DNA from: Labilibaculum manganireducens
GTDB lineage: Bacteria > Bacteroidota > Bacteroidia > Bacteroidales > Marinifilaceae
Direction: 5' to 3'
Length of the DNA: 64,000 nt
NCBI RefSeq assembly: GCF_002843385.1
Contig: NZ_MVDE01000001.1
Span: forward strand, 186,001-250,000
The notes under the pieces were generated by a model. The model was given only the letters and a program-made list of their open reading frames with translations. It searched no databases and was not told where the DNA came from. Shown one piece after another: positions 17,929 to 26,640 of the stretch. Positions within the stretch are counted from its first letter, which is position 1; each line of letters opens with the position of its first letter. The translations under genes were made by a program, and so were the position numbers.

Positions 17929-19167
17929 ATGATGCCAACTGAAATTTATCCAAAAATATTTATTTACAATCCTACCTGCGAAATGGCCATTGCCAACGGA
18001 ACGGTTAGCTTTATGCCCAATAAAATATTAACAAAGTTTGAGCAGGATCTGGATGTATTGCCGATGTTTTTTGCAGATAAAATGGATACAGTATTGGTTC
18101 ATCAATTACCTGATCCGCAATTTATTGATCTGCTGATAAACGCAGGTGTAACTATCCCTAATTTCAAACCACTAAGCGCAGCATTAGCAGACTCTGATTT
18201 TATTAAAATGCCAAAAGGCAGTCTTCATCCCTGGGGCTGGAGTCCAAGAATTCATCACATTTTCAAACCATTTAAAGAGTCTTGCAGTCCTGATTTTTTA
18301 AATCAACCAAATGCCTGTTGGAAAGCAGAACATCGTGATTTATACAGCCGTAAAAAAGCTCTTGAAATTGGAACTGATGCAATTAACCACAAAAAAAACT
18401 CGCTGTTTATTGATCCCGATCAAACAGCACAAGTCTGCACCAGTGTTTTAGAGGTAGAACACCTAATGAGCAAATGGAAGCAAATTGTAATTAAAACACC
18501 ATTAAGCTCAGCAGGAAGAGGCATACAGATTCTTCGGTACGCCAGCTTAAATGAATCCATTATTCAATCGATTAATGGGATTCTTGCTTCACAATCCTAT
18601 GTAATGGTTGAACCTTTTTTTAATAAATTATTCGATTTCTCGCTTCAATACTATTGCAATGGGAAGAGTGAAGTGAATTATTTGGGATTGGGATTTTTTG
18701 AAACGGATTCGAAAGGACAATACCTGAGCAACTATCTGGGGGGTATTCCAAGCAAAATGGAAAAACTATTAACCGGAAAATACATTCAAGAATTGGAATC
18801 CTGCATGTCGGAAACTCTTGTTGATTCGGATATCGCAACCAACTATACGGGTTATTTTGGAGTTGATTGTATGTTGGTTTTAGATCGTGAAGAAAAGCTG
18901 AGAATTCATCCTTGCCTGGAGATTAACCTTCGGTACAACATGAGTACTTTGGCTCTTTTTCTAAACAAAAATATTCGTTCCGGCTCAAAAGGCAATTTTA
19001 AAATCTTTAATCAATTCAAAGCAAGTTTCGACCAATTCCATTTGGAAATGACGAAGAAACATCCACTTGAAATTCAGGATGGAAAATGGGTAAATGGATA
19101 TCTGCCATTGGTAAGTCCATTTCAAAATAAAACTTTTGGTGCCTATATCTTACTCGAAAAGGAATAA
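17929..19167 (+). CDS. ATP-grasp-like protein of unknown substrate
   Basis: The 412-residue cytoplasmic protein shows ATP-grasp features: a lysine-bearing strand and loop VIKTPLSSAGRGIQ (about 186-199), a MVEPFF hinge-like segment, and a metal-site region IHPCLEINLRYNMSTLAL (about 325-342) with E and N in the expected positions. The N-terminal part (FIYNPTCEMAIANG) looks like the preceding domain of such ligases. The substrate is unknown, and no peptide precursor, transporter or pathway gene is adjacent. It is divergent from sfsA and converges with the spondin gene. Confidence 0.7.
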   Translation: MMPTEIYPKIFIYNPTCEMAIANGTVSFMPNKILTKFEQDLDVLPMFFADKMDTVLVHQLPDPQFIDLLINAGVTIPNFKPLSAALADSDFIKMPKGSLHPWGWSPRIHHIFKPFKESCSPDFLNQPNACWKAEHRDLYSRKKALEIGTDAINHKKNSLFIDPDQTAQVCTSVLEVEHLMSKWKQIVIKTPLSSAGRGIQILRYASLNESIIQSINGILASQSYVMVEPFFNKLFDFSLQYYCNGKSEVNYLGLGFFETDSKGQYLSNYLGGIPSKMEKLLTGKYIQELESCMSETLVDSDIATNYTGYFGVDCMLVLDREEKLRIHPCLEINLRYNMSTLALFLNKNIRSGSKGNFKIFNQFKASFDQFHLEMTKKHPLEIQDGKWVNGYLPLVSPFQNKTFGAYILLEKE

Positions 19168-19211
19168 AAAAGGGATTCTCACTTCATGTGAAAACCCCCG
19201 TAATCCAAATT

Positions 19212-20501
19212 CTATTCGGCACTAATTGTCACCTTAATCAAATCATTTACTGCAGGATAAGTAAATCCATCATTCACCTGCATTACCTTAACCGCTTCAG
19301 TATCTCCGGTATTCGGTTCCGCTTGTCTTGGTGCCTGATTATTACCTGCACCCGGATATTCATTCACCTCGGTTCCGGCATCCCATAATTTTAACATAGC
19401 CGTTACATCTCCGGTAACCGGAATTCCATTATTGAATAAAGCAATTCCCATATCATCAAAAGCTGCAAATATATCATTTGATTGTCCCAACATCGTTGCC
19501 AGATTTAAGTAATCGCCTTCGGTTGCTTCAAAAGTAAATTCGAAAGCATCTCCCGGGAGTATCGGTGCTCCGCCGCTTTGTCCCACAGGTTCAGAAAAAA
19601 CACCGTGACCAACAACAGAAGACAAACCGTTCAAATAGGTATCTAAATCTCCGGGATCGCCATCTTCAGCCAATTTTTCCAAACCATTACCCGCTTGAAC
19701 TTCACCATCTGTGAACAATGGGTAACCAGCTGTGCTTACCGCAAATACACCGGGAGCAAAAGGGGAAACATATCCACTGTTATCAGCTAAAAACATTCCT
19801 TTAACGGCATTCGCTCCATCCTCTGCCAATCCTTCCAAACCATTTGCTGCAACCTGATTAGCAGTGAAAACAGGCATTCCTGAATTATGAACTACCCAAA
19901 CTCCTGGTGCTATTGGAGACTGGAAAGCATACATGTTGGATACGTTATTAATGGTGACTGTAAATTCAGAACCACCATCGTGAGCCAAACTCACCTGAAT
20001 TACTTCAGAATTTGCCGGATAGGTGTATCCATCCATTACATCGGCAACCAATCTAACAGTTCCGTTTTCATCCATTCCAGTATTTGCATCAGCTTGTCTG
20101 GGAGCCTGATCGGCTCCAACGCCCGGTTCTTGATTTACCTCTGTTCCTGCATCCCAAAGCATAATTTCAGAAGTCATGTCGCCTGTTACTGGATCTCCAT
20201 TGGCATCGTACAGAGCTAATCCTGTATCAGCAAAACCATAAAATAAATCATTTGACTGACCGAACATTGCAGCGAAAGAAAGGCGGGAACCCTTCCCTGC
20301 ATTAAAGCTAAAACTTAATGATCCACCTGGCCCAACAGCATCGGATGTACCCGATTTAAAAAAATCTTTACCTGTTTGAATATTTTCCACCCGAACTGTG
20401 AAAATTCCTTTTTGAAGCGGATTCATTACAACATCATCGTCCGAATCGCAAGCTGAAAATAACAATACGCCTGCTGCGGCTAAACTTAGTATCTTTTTCA
20501 T
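19212..20501 (-). CDS. Lipoprotein with two spondin-type domains
   Basis: The 429-residue protein has a lipoprotein signal (MKKILSLAAAGVLLFSAC, Cys18) and two copies of a spondin_N-like domain, at about 30-185 and 290-429. Both carry FGQSND or LGQSND, the LWDAGTEVN motif and an N-QAPRQA segment. Between them lie two short related repeats (GLEGLAEDG and GLEKLAEDG). Spondin domains are best known from animal matrix proteins; bacterial versions are lipid-anchored surface proteins of unknown ligand. The acidic mature start (DSDDD) fits the Bacteroidota surface lipoprotein export signal. It follows the Crp/Fnr gene by 99 bp. Confidence 0.88.
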   Translation of the reverse strand: MKKILSLAAAGVLLFSACDSDDDVVMNPLQKGIFTVRVENIQTGKDFFKSGTSDAVGPGGSLSFSFNAGKGSRLSFAAMFGQSNDLFYGFADTGLALYDANGDPVTGDMTSEIMLWDAGTEVNQEPGVGADQAPRQADANTGMDENGTVRLVADVMDGYTYPANSEVIQVSLAHDGGSEFTVTINNVSNMYAFQSPIAPGVWVVHNSGMPVFTANQVAANGLEGLAEDGANAVKGMFLADNSGYVSPFAPGVFAVSTAGYPLFTDGEVQAGNGLEKLAEDGDPGDLDTYLNGLSSVVGHGVFSEPVGQSGGAPILPGDAFEFTFEATEGDYLNLATMLGQSNDIFAAFDDMGIALFNNGIPVTGDVTAMLKLWDAGTEVNEYPGAGNNQAPRQAEPNTGDTEAVKVMQVNDGFTYPAVNDLIKVTISAE

Positions 20502-20600
20502 CTTTTTACATTTTTTGATTATTACTCTATACCAAAAGTAGCATCGTCAACAATCGTAAAATGTAAGCCATATCACATTTGCGAAAAAAAGATGAAATTT

Positions 20601-21269
20601 TTATAATTTTTCTTTCGCTAAAATTTTTATTTCCTTTCTGGAATAATCAATAATTCCCTCTTCCTTCAATTCATTAAATAAGCGTGTCACGGTTTCTCTG
20701 CTTGTTCCAATTAAATCTGCAAAATCTTTTTGAGTAAAAAAATGAGTCACAACCAGTTCTGTGCCCTCCATAGTTCCACTTTCATCGGCCATCTCCTTAA
20801 TGAACTCGCATAATCTGGTTCTAACATCTTTAAAAAGGAGAGCTTCCAAACGCCGTTCCATTTTTTTTATCCGTACACCTATCAGTTTGTAAATTGAAAA
20901 GCCAAACTTTTCATTTGTACGCATTAATTGATACATATCCGGCAATTTCATTGGGCACAGTTCGGTAGGTTCACTGCAGGCCAGTGCATAATCACTGCGT
21001 TTTTCTTCTCCCAGCAAAGCTTTTTCTCCAAATATTTCTCCTTTCCCGAGAATTGCCTTCACAACTTCCTCTCCGTCTTCGTTATAAGAAACAATTTTCA
21101 CCTTTCCTTTACTTACCATAAAAATTGATTGAGAAGCATCTTCGGGAAAATAGATAAAATCTCCTTTCTTAAATCCCTCAAAATGATCTTTTCCAAACTC
21201 CTTTAACTTATGCGGACAAAGAACCTGATAAAGGTTAACATTCTCGAAACGCCAAATTGAATCACTCAT
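20601..21269 (-). CDS. Crp/Fnr-family transcriptional regulator
   Basis: A cyclic-nucleotide-binding-like domain (about 15-125, with GDFIYFPED, ILGKGEIFGEKALLGE) is followed by a Crp winged helix (about 145-222, with FTQKDFADLIGTSRETVTRLFNELKEEG). An ATG at 21392 would add 41 residues, but that stretch contains the terminator of the upstream sodN gene (21352-21380) and does not look like protein. The start at 21269 (222 residues) is therefore preferred. It lacks an N-terminal cysteine cluster like that of Fnr, so iron-sulfur oxygen sensing is not supported. Position next to sodN hints at oxidative or nickel-linked control. Confidence 0.9.
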   Translation of the reverse strand: MSDSIWRFENVNLYQVLCPHKLKEFGKDHFEGFKKGDFIYFPEDASQSIFMVSKGKVKIVSYNEDGEEVVKAILGKGEIFGEKALLGEEKRSDYALACSEPTELCPMKLPDMYQLMRTNEKFGFSIYKLIGVRIKKMERRLEALLFKDVRTRLCEFIKEMADESGTMEGTELVVTHFFTQKDFADLIGTSRETVTRLFNELKEEGIIDYSRKEIKILAKEKL

Positions 21270-21351
21270 TGTACTGCTAATTTTAGAATCTGAATTTAAT
21301 TCATTCCATTTTAAATAAACACTTCCTTTTTGCGATCTGTATATATTGAAA

Positions 21352-21380
21352 AAATCCCTTTCTGTGCAAGAAAGGGATTT
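21352..21380 (-). terminator. Terminator of sodN
   Basis: A perfect 12-bp stem (aaatccctttct at 21352-21363, complement at 21369-21380) with a 5-nt loop is followed, in the minus direction, by a T run. It lies between sodN and the Crp/Fnr gene and decides the start of the latter. Confidence 0.9.
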
Positions 21381-21398
21381 GTGAAACACCATATATTT

Positions 21399-21896
21399 TT
21401 AATGATGATGATGCTCTTCCTCTCCAAAATACAAATGAGAAAGCTCCTGAACTGCCTGCTTCAACTTCTCAACATATGTTAGATCTGTAGTTTGTTTAGA
21501 CTTCATTGCATAAACACAAATTTCGTGCAGAACAGCCAGAAGTTCTGCATTTTTAGCCATTATTTTAGGCTCATCCGAAACTTTTACCCTTTGAAACATA
21601 AAGTACTGGGTAGCAATATCCTGAATTTTATTGGCATGATCTTCTTTATTGGTGATCCATCGAACCAGTTGATTGTAGTCTATTTTCTCTGCAGATGATA
21701 ATTCGGTAATCTTTTTCATGCTTTTCTCAATGGTTTCAATGTCTTCCGACAACATGATGATCCGAAGAGAATCGGCATAAATTCCGCAGGGAATCTCGCA
21801 ATGAGCATACGATTTTGATGAAGCCCCAAGCAAGAGCATAAACAAGATTAGAAGGCCTGCTCCAATTTTTGATTGTAAAGTTTTCATGGAAATCAT
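21399..21896 (-). CDS. sodN: Nickel-dependent superoxide dismutase with Sec-type signal peptide
   Basis: The enzyme dismutes superoxide using a nickel bound in an N-terminal hook. After a signal peptide (about 1-31, ending SYA) the mature chain would begin HCEIPCGIYAD: H32, C33 and C37 correspond to the nickel ligands His1, Cys2 and Cys6, and Y40 to Tyr9. The rest (NQLVRWITNKEDHANKIQ, CVYAMKSKQTTDL) resembles marine cyanobacterial NiSODs. Cleavage by signal peptidase would free the His1 amine directly; in Streptomyces and cyanobacteria a dedicated peptidase does this. A histidine-rich tail (EEEHHHH) may help bind nickel. The enzyme would act in the periplasm. A start at Met4 is equally possible. 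Confidence 0.92.
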   Translation of the reverse strand: MISMKTLQSKIGAGLLILFMLLLGASSKSYAHCEIPCGIYADSLRIIMLSEDIETIEKSMKKITELSSAEKIDYNQLVRWITNKEDHANKIQDIATQYFMFQRVKVSDEPKIMAKNAELLAVLHEICVYAMKSKQTTDLTYVEKLKQAVQELSHLYFGEEEHHHH

Positions 21897-22016
21897 TATT
21901 TTTTAGTGAATATTCAAACTTCTTATTTAAAATTAGTCTAAACATTCATAATACAAAAATTTCCGGCTTTTAATTTCCAAACAAAAAACTAATTCGTTTA
22001 CACTGGTCTGTAATTT

Positions 22017-22030
22017 TACGATCCATCGTA
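22017..22030. promoter_or_regulatory. Operator-like palindrome upstream of sodN
   Basis: tacgat-cc-atcgta is a perfect 6-bp palindrome about 120 bp before the sodN start codon, in the 218-bp gap after the LytTR regulator gene. It has no T tail and so is not a terminator. A regulator site is possible; no regulator is identified. Confidence 0.3.
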
Positions 22031-22114
22031 CAGAATATTGATGTCCGCATTTTAGCTTTGCTGTTCCTTTAAAACTGAAGGCTATATCGAGCTTTGCTTC
22101 CAATCACAAGCAAA

Positions 22115-22891
22115 CTATCCGGCTCCGTTAAACCAATCTTTAAAGCTGCCAACCTTTTCTCTGCTTACAATCAATTCCCTGTCAAATTCCTGCGATAAAT
22201 CTACTTTAAGTCGTGAATTGGAGTGAACCGAAACACCGTTTATTGAATTAATATTAACGATAAAGGAGCGGCTGATCCGATAAAACTGCTCCGGATTCAA
22301 CAAATCCTGAAGCTCTTCCATTTTGTAGTCAATAATATAGCGGTTGCCTTCTTTCAACAGAATAAACACATCTCTGCCATCGGCATAAAAAACAGAAATA
22401 TCCTCTGCCTTAAAGGATCTTAGTTTTTCGCCGATTTTCACCATGAAACGTGTTTTGTAATTTTTTTGAATAGTAGCCAGAGCATTGCTTAACTCCTCAA
22501 AATTCCTCATATTCCCGGCTCCTGTCAATGATTCCTTAAGGTGCTCTAATTTTTTTAAACTGGTATACAGATTATCAAACGTGACCGGTTTTAACAGATA
22601 ATCGATGCTGTTTAATTTAAATGCATTCAAAGCATATTCGTTGTATGCGGTAGTAAAAATAATAGGTGTTTGAACCTGTACTCTATTAAATATTTCGAAG
22701 CTCAGTCCATCAACCAAATGGATATCCAAAAAAATCAAATCAGCTTTGTTTGATGGGTTTCCCAACCAGATAGAGGAATCAGTAACTGAATCGAACCGAT
22801 CAATCACCTTTATTTTGGGATCGTATTTGTGCAGCAAACGTTCCAATTTATCGGCGGCCAATACTTCATCTTCTATAATAACTACATTCAT
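22115..22891 (-). CDS. LytTR-family response regulator
   Basis: A receiver domain (1-120) with acidic pocket E7/D8 and phospho-acceptor D56 in DLIFLDIHL is joined to a LytTR DNA-binding domain (about 150-258; FMVKIGEKLRSFKAEDISVF, YRISRSFIVNINSI). Length (258) is typical. It is the last gene of a four-gene minus-strand set with two LytS-like proteins, 31 bp after the degenerate one. Its likely partner kinase is the intact LytS-type protein at 23998-25035. Confidence 0.94.
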   Translation of the reverse strand: MNVVIIEDEVLAADKLERLLHKYDPKIKVIDRFDSVTDSSIWLGNPSNKADLIFLDIHLVDGLSFEIFNRVQVQTPIIFTTAYNEYALNAFKLNSIDYLLKPVTFDNLYTSLKKLEHLKESLTGAGNMRNFEELSNALATIQKNYKTRFMVKIGEKLRSFKAEDISVFYADGRDVFILLKEGNRYIIDYKMEELQDLLNPEQFYRISRSFIVNINSINGVSVHSNSRLKVDLSQEFDRELIVSREKVGSFKDWFNGAG

Positions 22892-22922
22892 GGCTAACAG
22901 GGATATGTGGTTTAGTAATTTG

Positions 22923-23963
22923 CTAATCTTCTAAATTAATTTTCGGAATGTAAATTTGGGTGAATTCACTCTTTTTATCCCAAACAAGCTCCTTATTTGA
23001 ATAAAACCCAATGGCTTTTTTTAAAGTCTTCATCTGCATATTCAATTTAGGAACCGGAGTTAACCGCTCCGATGACAAAAAATAAAATACAATATAATCA
23101 TCATTTTCGCTCACATCAACAACCAATTTGGTATTTAAATCAACCATTTGGTAATATTCAATCATTTGCAATACCTGCAAAACGGTATTGGGAACAATAT
23201 GAATTTCTTTTAGAGATGATTCAATTTTCCAATTGACAATAAAGTTGTTGTTGTATTTGTTATTTCTGATGAGTATGTACTGATCAACCTTTTGAATTTC
23301 CTCTTCGAGCGAGATAATTTCAGAGTATCTGTTCCCTAATATCCGTCTGTAAAATAAAGCCAGATGGTCGATGAATTTTTCTGCCTGATCAACTTCTTTT
23401 TTCCGAATCAGACTAATTACGCTTTCAAGTGACTGATATAAGAAATCCGGATTAATTTTATTCTTAAACACCTGCAGTTCAAATTCAATATTTTTCCGGT
23501 TCATTTCCTCTTTCTCCAGCAGAAGCACCTTTTGCTGATCTAAAAACCGGATACTCAGATAAAAAAGATGATACAAAATACCAACTAAAGTAAATACAAT
23601 AAGGAAAGAGGTCAATTCGGCTCTAAACTCGCTTAATCCCAGAAAATAAACGAAGTAGAGTGAAAAGAAGGCGAAAATAAGAATGATTGTGATGATAAAA
23701 CTCCCCATAAACAGAAAAAAGGATTTCAGCAAAACCCGTTCTTTTAAATAGCCGATTTTCTCCGTTTGATGAATCCAAAAGCGATATACTTCGAATAGGG
23801 CAAAAGTCACAATTCCCAAAAAGAGAACTTCTTCCGGACTAAAATTGTTTCCAATTTCAGAGAGCCGGTCGAATATTAGTAATATCAGCAGGTAAACGAA
23901 TACAGCAACCAAGGGTGGTGCAAATATCCTGTAAAGCAGATGGTTTAAATAATTAGTCTTCAT
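22923..23963 (-). CDS. Degenerate LytS-type sensor kinase (pseudokinase)
   Basis: The 346-residue protein has four membrane helices in the first 145 residues and a region aligned to the His_kinase family. The usual D/N-P-H-F-L-F-N-S-L is NPDFLYQSLES (171-181): the phospho-acceptor histidine is replaced by D173. The ATP-binding N-box (normally VENAIKHN) is also lost (VLQVLQMIEYYQM). It therefore probably cannot phosphorylate and may act as a regulatory or dimer partner of the intact kinase encoded 34 bp upstream. The reading frame is intact, so this is a maintained gene and not a pseudogene. Confidence 0.85.
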   Translation of the reverse strand: MKTNYLNHLLYRIFAPPLVAVFVYLLILLIFDRLSEIGNNFSPEEVLFLGIVTFALFEVYRFWIHQTEKIGYLKERVLLKSFFLFMGSFIITIILIFAFFSLYFVYFLGLSEFRAELTSFLIVFTLVGILYHLFYLSIRFLDQQKVLLLEKEEMNRKNIEFELQVFKNKINPDFLYQSLESVISLIRKKEVDQAEKFIDHLALFYRRILGNRYSEIISLEEEIQKVDQYILIRNNKYNNNFIVNWKIESSLKEIHIVPNTVLQVLQMIEYYQMVDLNTKLVVDVSENDDYIVFYFLSSERLTPVPKLNMQMKTLKKAIGFYSNKELVWDKKSEFTQIYIPKINLED

Positions 23964-23997
23964 AGTTAACAGCTGTTCTTTTGGTTTTGCATCTCAA

Positions 23998-25035
23998 TTA
24001 TTTCAATTGAGAAATCAGTGGTAAACTGACTTTAAAGTGTTCATTTTTATCCAGAAGAATCGTCTCATTGGTAAAATAGGAATATCTCTTTCGAATATTT
24101 TCAATGCCAATTTGAAATGATTCCGGTTGCTCCCGCAACGGATTGATATTGTTTCGAACGCACAAATAATTCTTCTCCGAATCAATTTCCACGGCCAGAG
24201 GTGTTGTCTGCGATATCAGATTGTGTTTAATTGCATTCTCAACCAGCATCTGCACGCTTAAAGGGGGAACATAGCTTTTTAAAACAGCATCCGGTAAGTT
24301 GATCTTTAATTCGTATGCTTCCTGAAACCGAACCTCAAGCAAATAATTGTAGGCCTGCACAAAATCCAACTCCTTTTGCAAGGGAATTAATGCCTGATCG
24401 TTCTGCTTAAATATGAAGCGATAGCTTTCGGCGAACATGCGGATAAAGCGTTCCGCCTTTTCGGTATCCTTATAAAGCAGCGAAGAAATTGTATTCAGGG
24501 AATTGAATAAAAAGTGAGGATCCAATTGAGATTTTAGCGCTTCAAACTGCAGATTAAGCTGATTGTTGATCATCTCTGCCGAGCGAATCTCCTCTTCCTT
24601 CATCTGATTGTAAGAATACACCACAAAATCCAAAAGGGAATAAACAAATACCAGAATAAAAAGAATGATCACCGATTTAAAGAATTCATCTTTATACATC
24701 AACCAAAACTGGGTATAAGTTAGTTCGGTGCGCAGCGATATTAAAAACATTTCGGAATAAATTGCCACCAGTGCCAAACCTACCACATACAGCAAAACAC
24801 ATTGAATTAAAAAACGAAGTGCATGTTTTTGACGCCAGTTAAAGTTCCTGTTTAAATACTGCCCGATTCCCAATGCCGAAAAGCCGGCCCACAAACCAAA
24901 TACAGCACTGGGCACATAGCCGTTGAATTTAAATTCGGCACCAGGCAATTCGCCTGCATGACCATAAAAAGCCAGCATATAGCACAAAATTCCAAGAACA
25001 GGACTGATGATAAAAAAACGTAAGTATTTATTCAT
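23998..25035 (-). CDS. LytS-type sensor histidine kinase
   Basis: Four membrane helices (roughly 5-145) precede a His_kinase domain with the intact phospho-acceptor LDPHFLFNSL (H174) and the ATP-binding N-box MLVENAIKHN (about 252-261), closing with a short catalytic domain (GIENIRKRY). It would pass phosphate to the LytTR regulator two genes downstream. The nearest upstream gene on the same strand, 165 bp away, encodes the SSDYE-repeat protein and may be part of the signal or the output. Confidence 0.92.
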   Translation of the reverse strand: MNKYLRFFIISPVLGILCYMLAFYGHAGELPGAEFKFNGYVPSAVFGLWAGFSALGIGQYLNRNFNWRQKHALRFLIQCVLLYVVGLALVAIYSEMFLISLRTELTYTQFWLMYKDEFFKSVIILFILVFVYSLLDFVVYSYNQMKEEEIRSAEMINNQLNLQFEALKSQLDPHFLFNSLNTISSLLYKDTEKAERFIRMFAESYRFIFKQNDQALIPLQKELDFVQAYNYLLEVRFQEAYELKINLPDAVLKSYVPPLSVQMLVENAIKHNLISQTTPLAVEIDSEKNYLCVRNNINPLREQPESFQIGIENIRKRYSYFTNETILLDKNEHFKVSLPLISQLK

Positions 25036-25200
25036 TGGTGCGTATGCGATTTTAATTCTATTTAGTTTAATACCTGCTAAAGATAAGTCAAGCAGTCTGA
25101 AATCAAACTTTTACGGCATCAATTTCGTTCTAATTGTATAATTACATGCCGAAAACAATTCATAAACTGTTGATCATCTTATTGAGTTGCAACAAACGGC

Positions 25201-26640
25201 TTATCTGTCTTTCCGATGAGAATAAATCGCTTTCATAACTTTCCCATATTCATATTCAGAACTTATTTCCTGAGTCGCATTAATAAGAGCATCATAAATT
25301 TTCTCATTGCTTAAATCCATTTTTTGACTTGCTCTGGTCAGGAATTGAGCCAATTCGTAATTGGAAGAAATATTCTCAGATTTAAAAATAAGTTCCAGTT
25401 GCTGTTCTACAGACAATTCCTCCTGATTTAACAACGAATTGTAAAACCTGCTTAATTCATAAGATGAAGAAATATTATCGGATGCTTTTATCAAGTAGTT
25501 AAAACGCCCGGTGCCTAAGGCCTCATAACCAATCAACTCATTTAATATTTGTGTATAGGAATATTCAGATGATATCTCTTCAATCAATTCATTAAATTCA
25601 TCCAGATTAGAGGTATTCAGCAAACCTCTCTTGATCATTGTGCCAATAATTTGTGTCCTTTCATAATCGGAAGATAAGCTGTGGGTTAGTTCAATTATTT
25701 CATTCAGGTTCTTTGTTGAGAGTCCGTCTGCATTCAGCAACGACTTAATAATCTGAGATTTTTCGTAGTCCGATGAAAGGTCTTCCACTTCCTTTAGCAA
25801 AATAGTTAATTGTTCATTGGTCAGCCTGTCATCATGCAAAGCCAGTTTCATTAAATTGGATTTTTCGTAATCCGATGAAATGTCATCAAAAGCACCAATA
25901 AAAAAGGTGAAGTTTTCGTTGGTTAAATCATTCAGTTTGTAAACAGATGACAACACCTGCGATAATTCGTAGTTTGAAGATAATTCTGCCAGACTTTGAA
26001 AAAAATCAGCCGAGACTTCTGCGTCTTCCAAAAATACCGGATTGTACTTTTTAAAAATCTGAGACAACTCATAATCAGAATCAATCCGGTAAGGAAACTC
26101 CCTCAGCAAACTTTGCAGTTCCGACTTCTTCAATTTATTATTCTTCAAAAGATATTCAACCATTCTTGAACTAAAATAGTCACTATCGGTTTTCTCCAAT
26201 TCCGATAAAAAGCCCGTGATGCCTTTCTTCTCATAAATCTTATTAACACGGTTCTCCAGATCCAATCCCGAATTACGAATTACATCTGGCAATACCTTTT
26301 TCATCCATTCCCGGCCTTTGGGTTCAAAATTCACCTCCTTATTTCCTTCAAAGTATCGGTAAGCAACACGTCCGTTGTCCGAACTTACGTATAACTTTCG
26401 TTTCATGCCGAAACTCACCATGCTGATTTTCAGATATCCGCCATCCGATATCGAAGTGATATCTGTATAAGAATCATTGAATTCGATATCTCCGTTGCTT
26501 GAAATCTTAAGATTTTCACGATTCCAGTTCGAATTCCAGCTAATCGTTATTTCTTTATCGGGCTTAACTGCAAAACCATTGTAAGCCGGAAGCAGCATTA
26601 CGGCTGCCATTACCAGTAAAAACTGAATGTACTTTTTCAT
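25201..26640 (-). CDS. Exported alpha-repeat protein with ten SSDYE-type repeats
   Basis: Starting at the second in-frame Met (26640) gives a signal peptide (MKKYIQFLLVMAAVMLLPA...GFA, about 1-24) and 478 residues; an ATG at 26694 would add 18 polar residues and is rejected. A short beta region (about 28-110, with ITISWNSNWN) is followed by ten repeats of about 35 residues, each with S-S-D/N-Y-E-x-S/T-Q-x-L. The spacing and helical content suggest an alpha-solenoid. I do not know a function. The operon position before the LytS/LytTR genes points to a periplasmic sensor or partner for that system. Confidence 0.8.
   Translation of the reverse strand: MKKYIQFLLVMAAVMLLPAYNGFAVKPDKEITISWNSNWNRENLKISSNGDIEFNDSYTDITSISDGGYLKISMVSFGMKRKLYVSSDNGRVAYRYFEGNKEVNFEPKGREWMKKVLPDVIRNSGLDLENRVNKIYEKKGITGFLSELEKTDSDYFSSRMVEYLLKNNKLKKSELQSLLREFPYRIDSDYELSQIFKKYNPVFLEDAEVSADFFQSLAELSSNYELSQVLSSVYKLNDLTNENFTFFIGAFDDISSDYEKSNLMKLALHDDRLTNEQLTILLKEVEDLSSDYEKSQIIKSLLNADGLSTKNLNEIIELTHSLSSDYERTQIIGTMIKRGLLNTSNLDEFNELIEEISSEYSYTQILNELIGYEALGTGRFNYLIKASDNISSSYELSRFYNSLLNQEELSVEQQLELIFKSENISSNYELAQFLTRASQKMDLSNEKIYDALINATQEISSEYEYGKVMKAIYSHRKDR

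Noticed and set aside
19165-19201. Terminator between the ATP-grasp-like and spondin genes
   Set aside because: The possible stem around ttctcacttcatgtgaaaac is imperfect and lacks a clear T run, so it was not listed as a feature.
22923-23963. Pseudogene of a LytS kinase
   Set aside because: The frame is intact at full length with good membrane helices, so it is treated as a maintained pseudokinase gene.
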